DNA of 14,794 bases from Lentisphaeria bacterium (lineage in GTDB: Bacteria; Verrucomicrobiota; Lentisphaeria; Oligosphaerales; Lenti-02): NCBI GenBank assembly GCA_023145395.1, contig JAGLDW010000064.1:1-14794 (forward strand), in the 5' to 3' direction. A program made the translations under genes and the position numbers. This document shows, one piece after another, positions 14,322-14,794 of the stretch. Each line of letters starts with the position of its first letter. Within the stretch, counting starts at the first letter, position 1. The notes beneath the pieces are model-generated. The model was not told where the DNA came from, ran no database searches, and saw only the letters and a program-made list of their open reading frames with translations.

Positions 14322-14752
14322 ACGTGCCGCCCGTAGCTGCGCAGCACCACGAAGCTCTCGGTTTTGGCAATACCCGCCACTTGTGGCAACGCCTCAGTGA
14401 GAAACTCCACCAGGCCGTGGCTCGAATCCACCAGCACTTCGACAATGAGGTCGTAGCGACCCGAGACGATGGACACGGACTGCACGGCGTCCAGCGCGGC
14501 AATCTCCCGCGCCTTGGCATCCAGCAGACGCGACTCGCTGACGGACACGGAGACCAGCGCAAGCTGGCGGCCCACGATCCGGTTGATGTCGATCAGCGCC
14601 CGGACTTCCAGAATACCCTCTTCTTTCATCTTCTTCAGACGAGAGCGCACCATGCCCTCGGACACGCCGAGCCGACGAGCGATCTCGTTGTTCGAGACAT
14701 GCCCCTTGCGAAGGATGTCGATGATCATCCAGTCCGTGCTGTCTGGCTGCAT
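14318..14752 (-). CDS. Lrp/AsnC family transcriptional regulator
   Basis: The 144-residue protein has the standard two-domain build. The N-terminal winged helix-turn-helix starts at DSTDWMIIDILRKGHVSNNEIARRLGVSEGMVRSRLKKMKEEGIL. The C-terminal RAM (ACT-like) ligand/oligomer domain contains LALVSVSVSE, VQSVSIVSGRYDLIVEVLV and a final FVVLRSYGR strand. AGGAGA at 14762-14757 lies 4-5 bases from the ATG. Family members form octamers and respond to amino acids or related small molecules. This one heads or follows a tight operon and overlaps the next gene by 4 bases, so it probably regulates it locally. The ligand is unknown. Confidence 0.9.
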   Translation of the reverse strand: MQPDSTDWMIIDILRKGHVSNNEIARRLGVSEGMVRSRLKKMKEEGILEVRALIDINRIVGRQLALVSVSVSESRLLDAKAREIAALDAVQSVSIVSGRYDLIVEVLVDSSHGLVEFLTEALPQVAGIAKTESFVVLRSYGRHV

Positions 14753-14764
14753 GCCTTCTCCTAT

Positions 14765-14794
14765 CTACCCAAGCACTTCCGCCAGCGGCGTGTA
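14765..14794 (-). CDS. C-terminal tail of an upstream gene (partial)
   Basis: Reading the minus strand from the window edge gives YTPLAEVLG then TAG at 14767-14765, 12 bases before the Lrp start. It is probably the end of a preceding gene in the same operon, but nine residues are too few to identify it; chance cannot be excluded. Confidence 0.35.
   Translation of the reverse strand, partial: YTPLAEVLG

Noticed and set aside
1..14794. CRISPR arrays, intact insertion sequences, integrase or riboswitches
   Set aside because: No regularly spaced direct repeats, transposase or integrase motifs, or recognisable aptamer cores were seen on either strand.

Overview
The window looks like a piece of an environmental bacterial genome, most likely from the PVC superphylum (Planctomycetota, Kiritimatiellota or Lentisphaerota). 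This is inferred from gene content: large secreted carbohydrate-active proteins (a CBM9-like/TIM-barrel protein, a DUF4838 protein, a LamG lectin) sit beside a sugar isomerase-like TIM barrel and an amidohydrolase, interspersed with defence-type fragments. No rRNA or taxonomic marker is present apart from one tRNA-His, so the lineage is not proven.

Layout. 1-398 (+) is the 3' end of a secreted carbohydrate-binding protein. 395-2121 (+) is an accessory patch: a 3' stub of a Nif3-like gene (395-559), a 3' stub of hsdM, the methylase of a type I restriction system (about 758-1006), and a full-length rhuM gene joined to it by an ATGA overlap. 2142-6378 (+) carries a secreted 1082-residue CBM9-like/glycosidase-like protein and an amidohydrolase. 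6459-7567 (+) is a two-gene XRE regulator/nucleotidyltransferase module resembling a toxin-antitoxin or abortive-infection pair; it has a palindromic operator and a predicted leaderless start. 9717-7583 (-) is a secreted LamG-type protein followed by a sugar-phosphate isomerase/epimerase-type TIM barrel. A 345-bp divergent spacer separates this pair from 10063-12351 (+), a secreted DUF4838 (alpha-glucuronidase-like) protein.

Next come a GIY-YIG nuclease remnant (-), a textbook intrinsic terminator (-) and tRNA-His(GTG) (-) with its promoter. The right end, 14794-12615 (-), is a tight operon: the tail of an unknown gene, an Lrp/AsnC regulator, an unrecognised 309-residue protein with a zinc-ribbon-like cysteine cluster, and a FabG-like short-chain dehydrogenase.

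How the genes fit together: the 1082-residue protein, the LamG protein and the DUF4838 protein have N-terminal signals and probably bind or process polysaccharide outside the cytoplasm. The isomerase-like protein and the amidohydrolase have no signal and would act on released sugars or sugar acids inside. No transporter or SusC/SusD pair is visible, so this is at most part of a catabolic locus. The defence-type genes at 395-2121 and 6459-7567 look like independent insertions between the catabolic genes. The most notable items are the XRE/nucleotidyltransferase module, the orphan RhuM attached to an hsdM stub, the cysteine motif shared by two different secreted glycosidase-like proteins, and the Lrp/zinc-ribbon/SDR operon.
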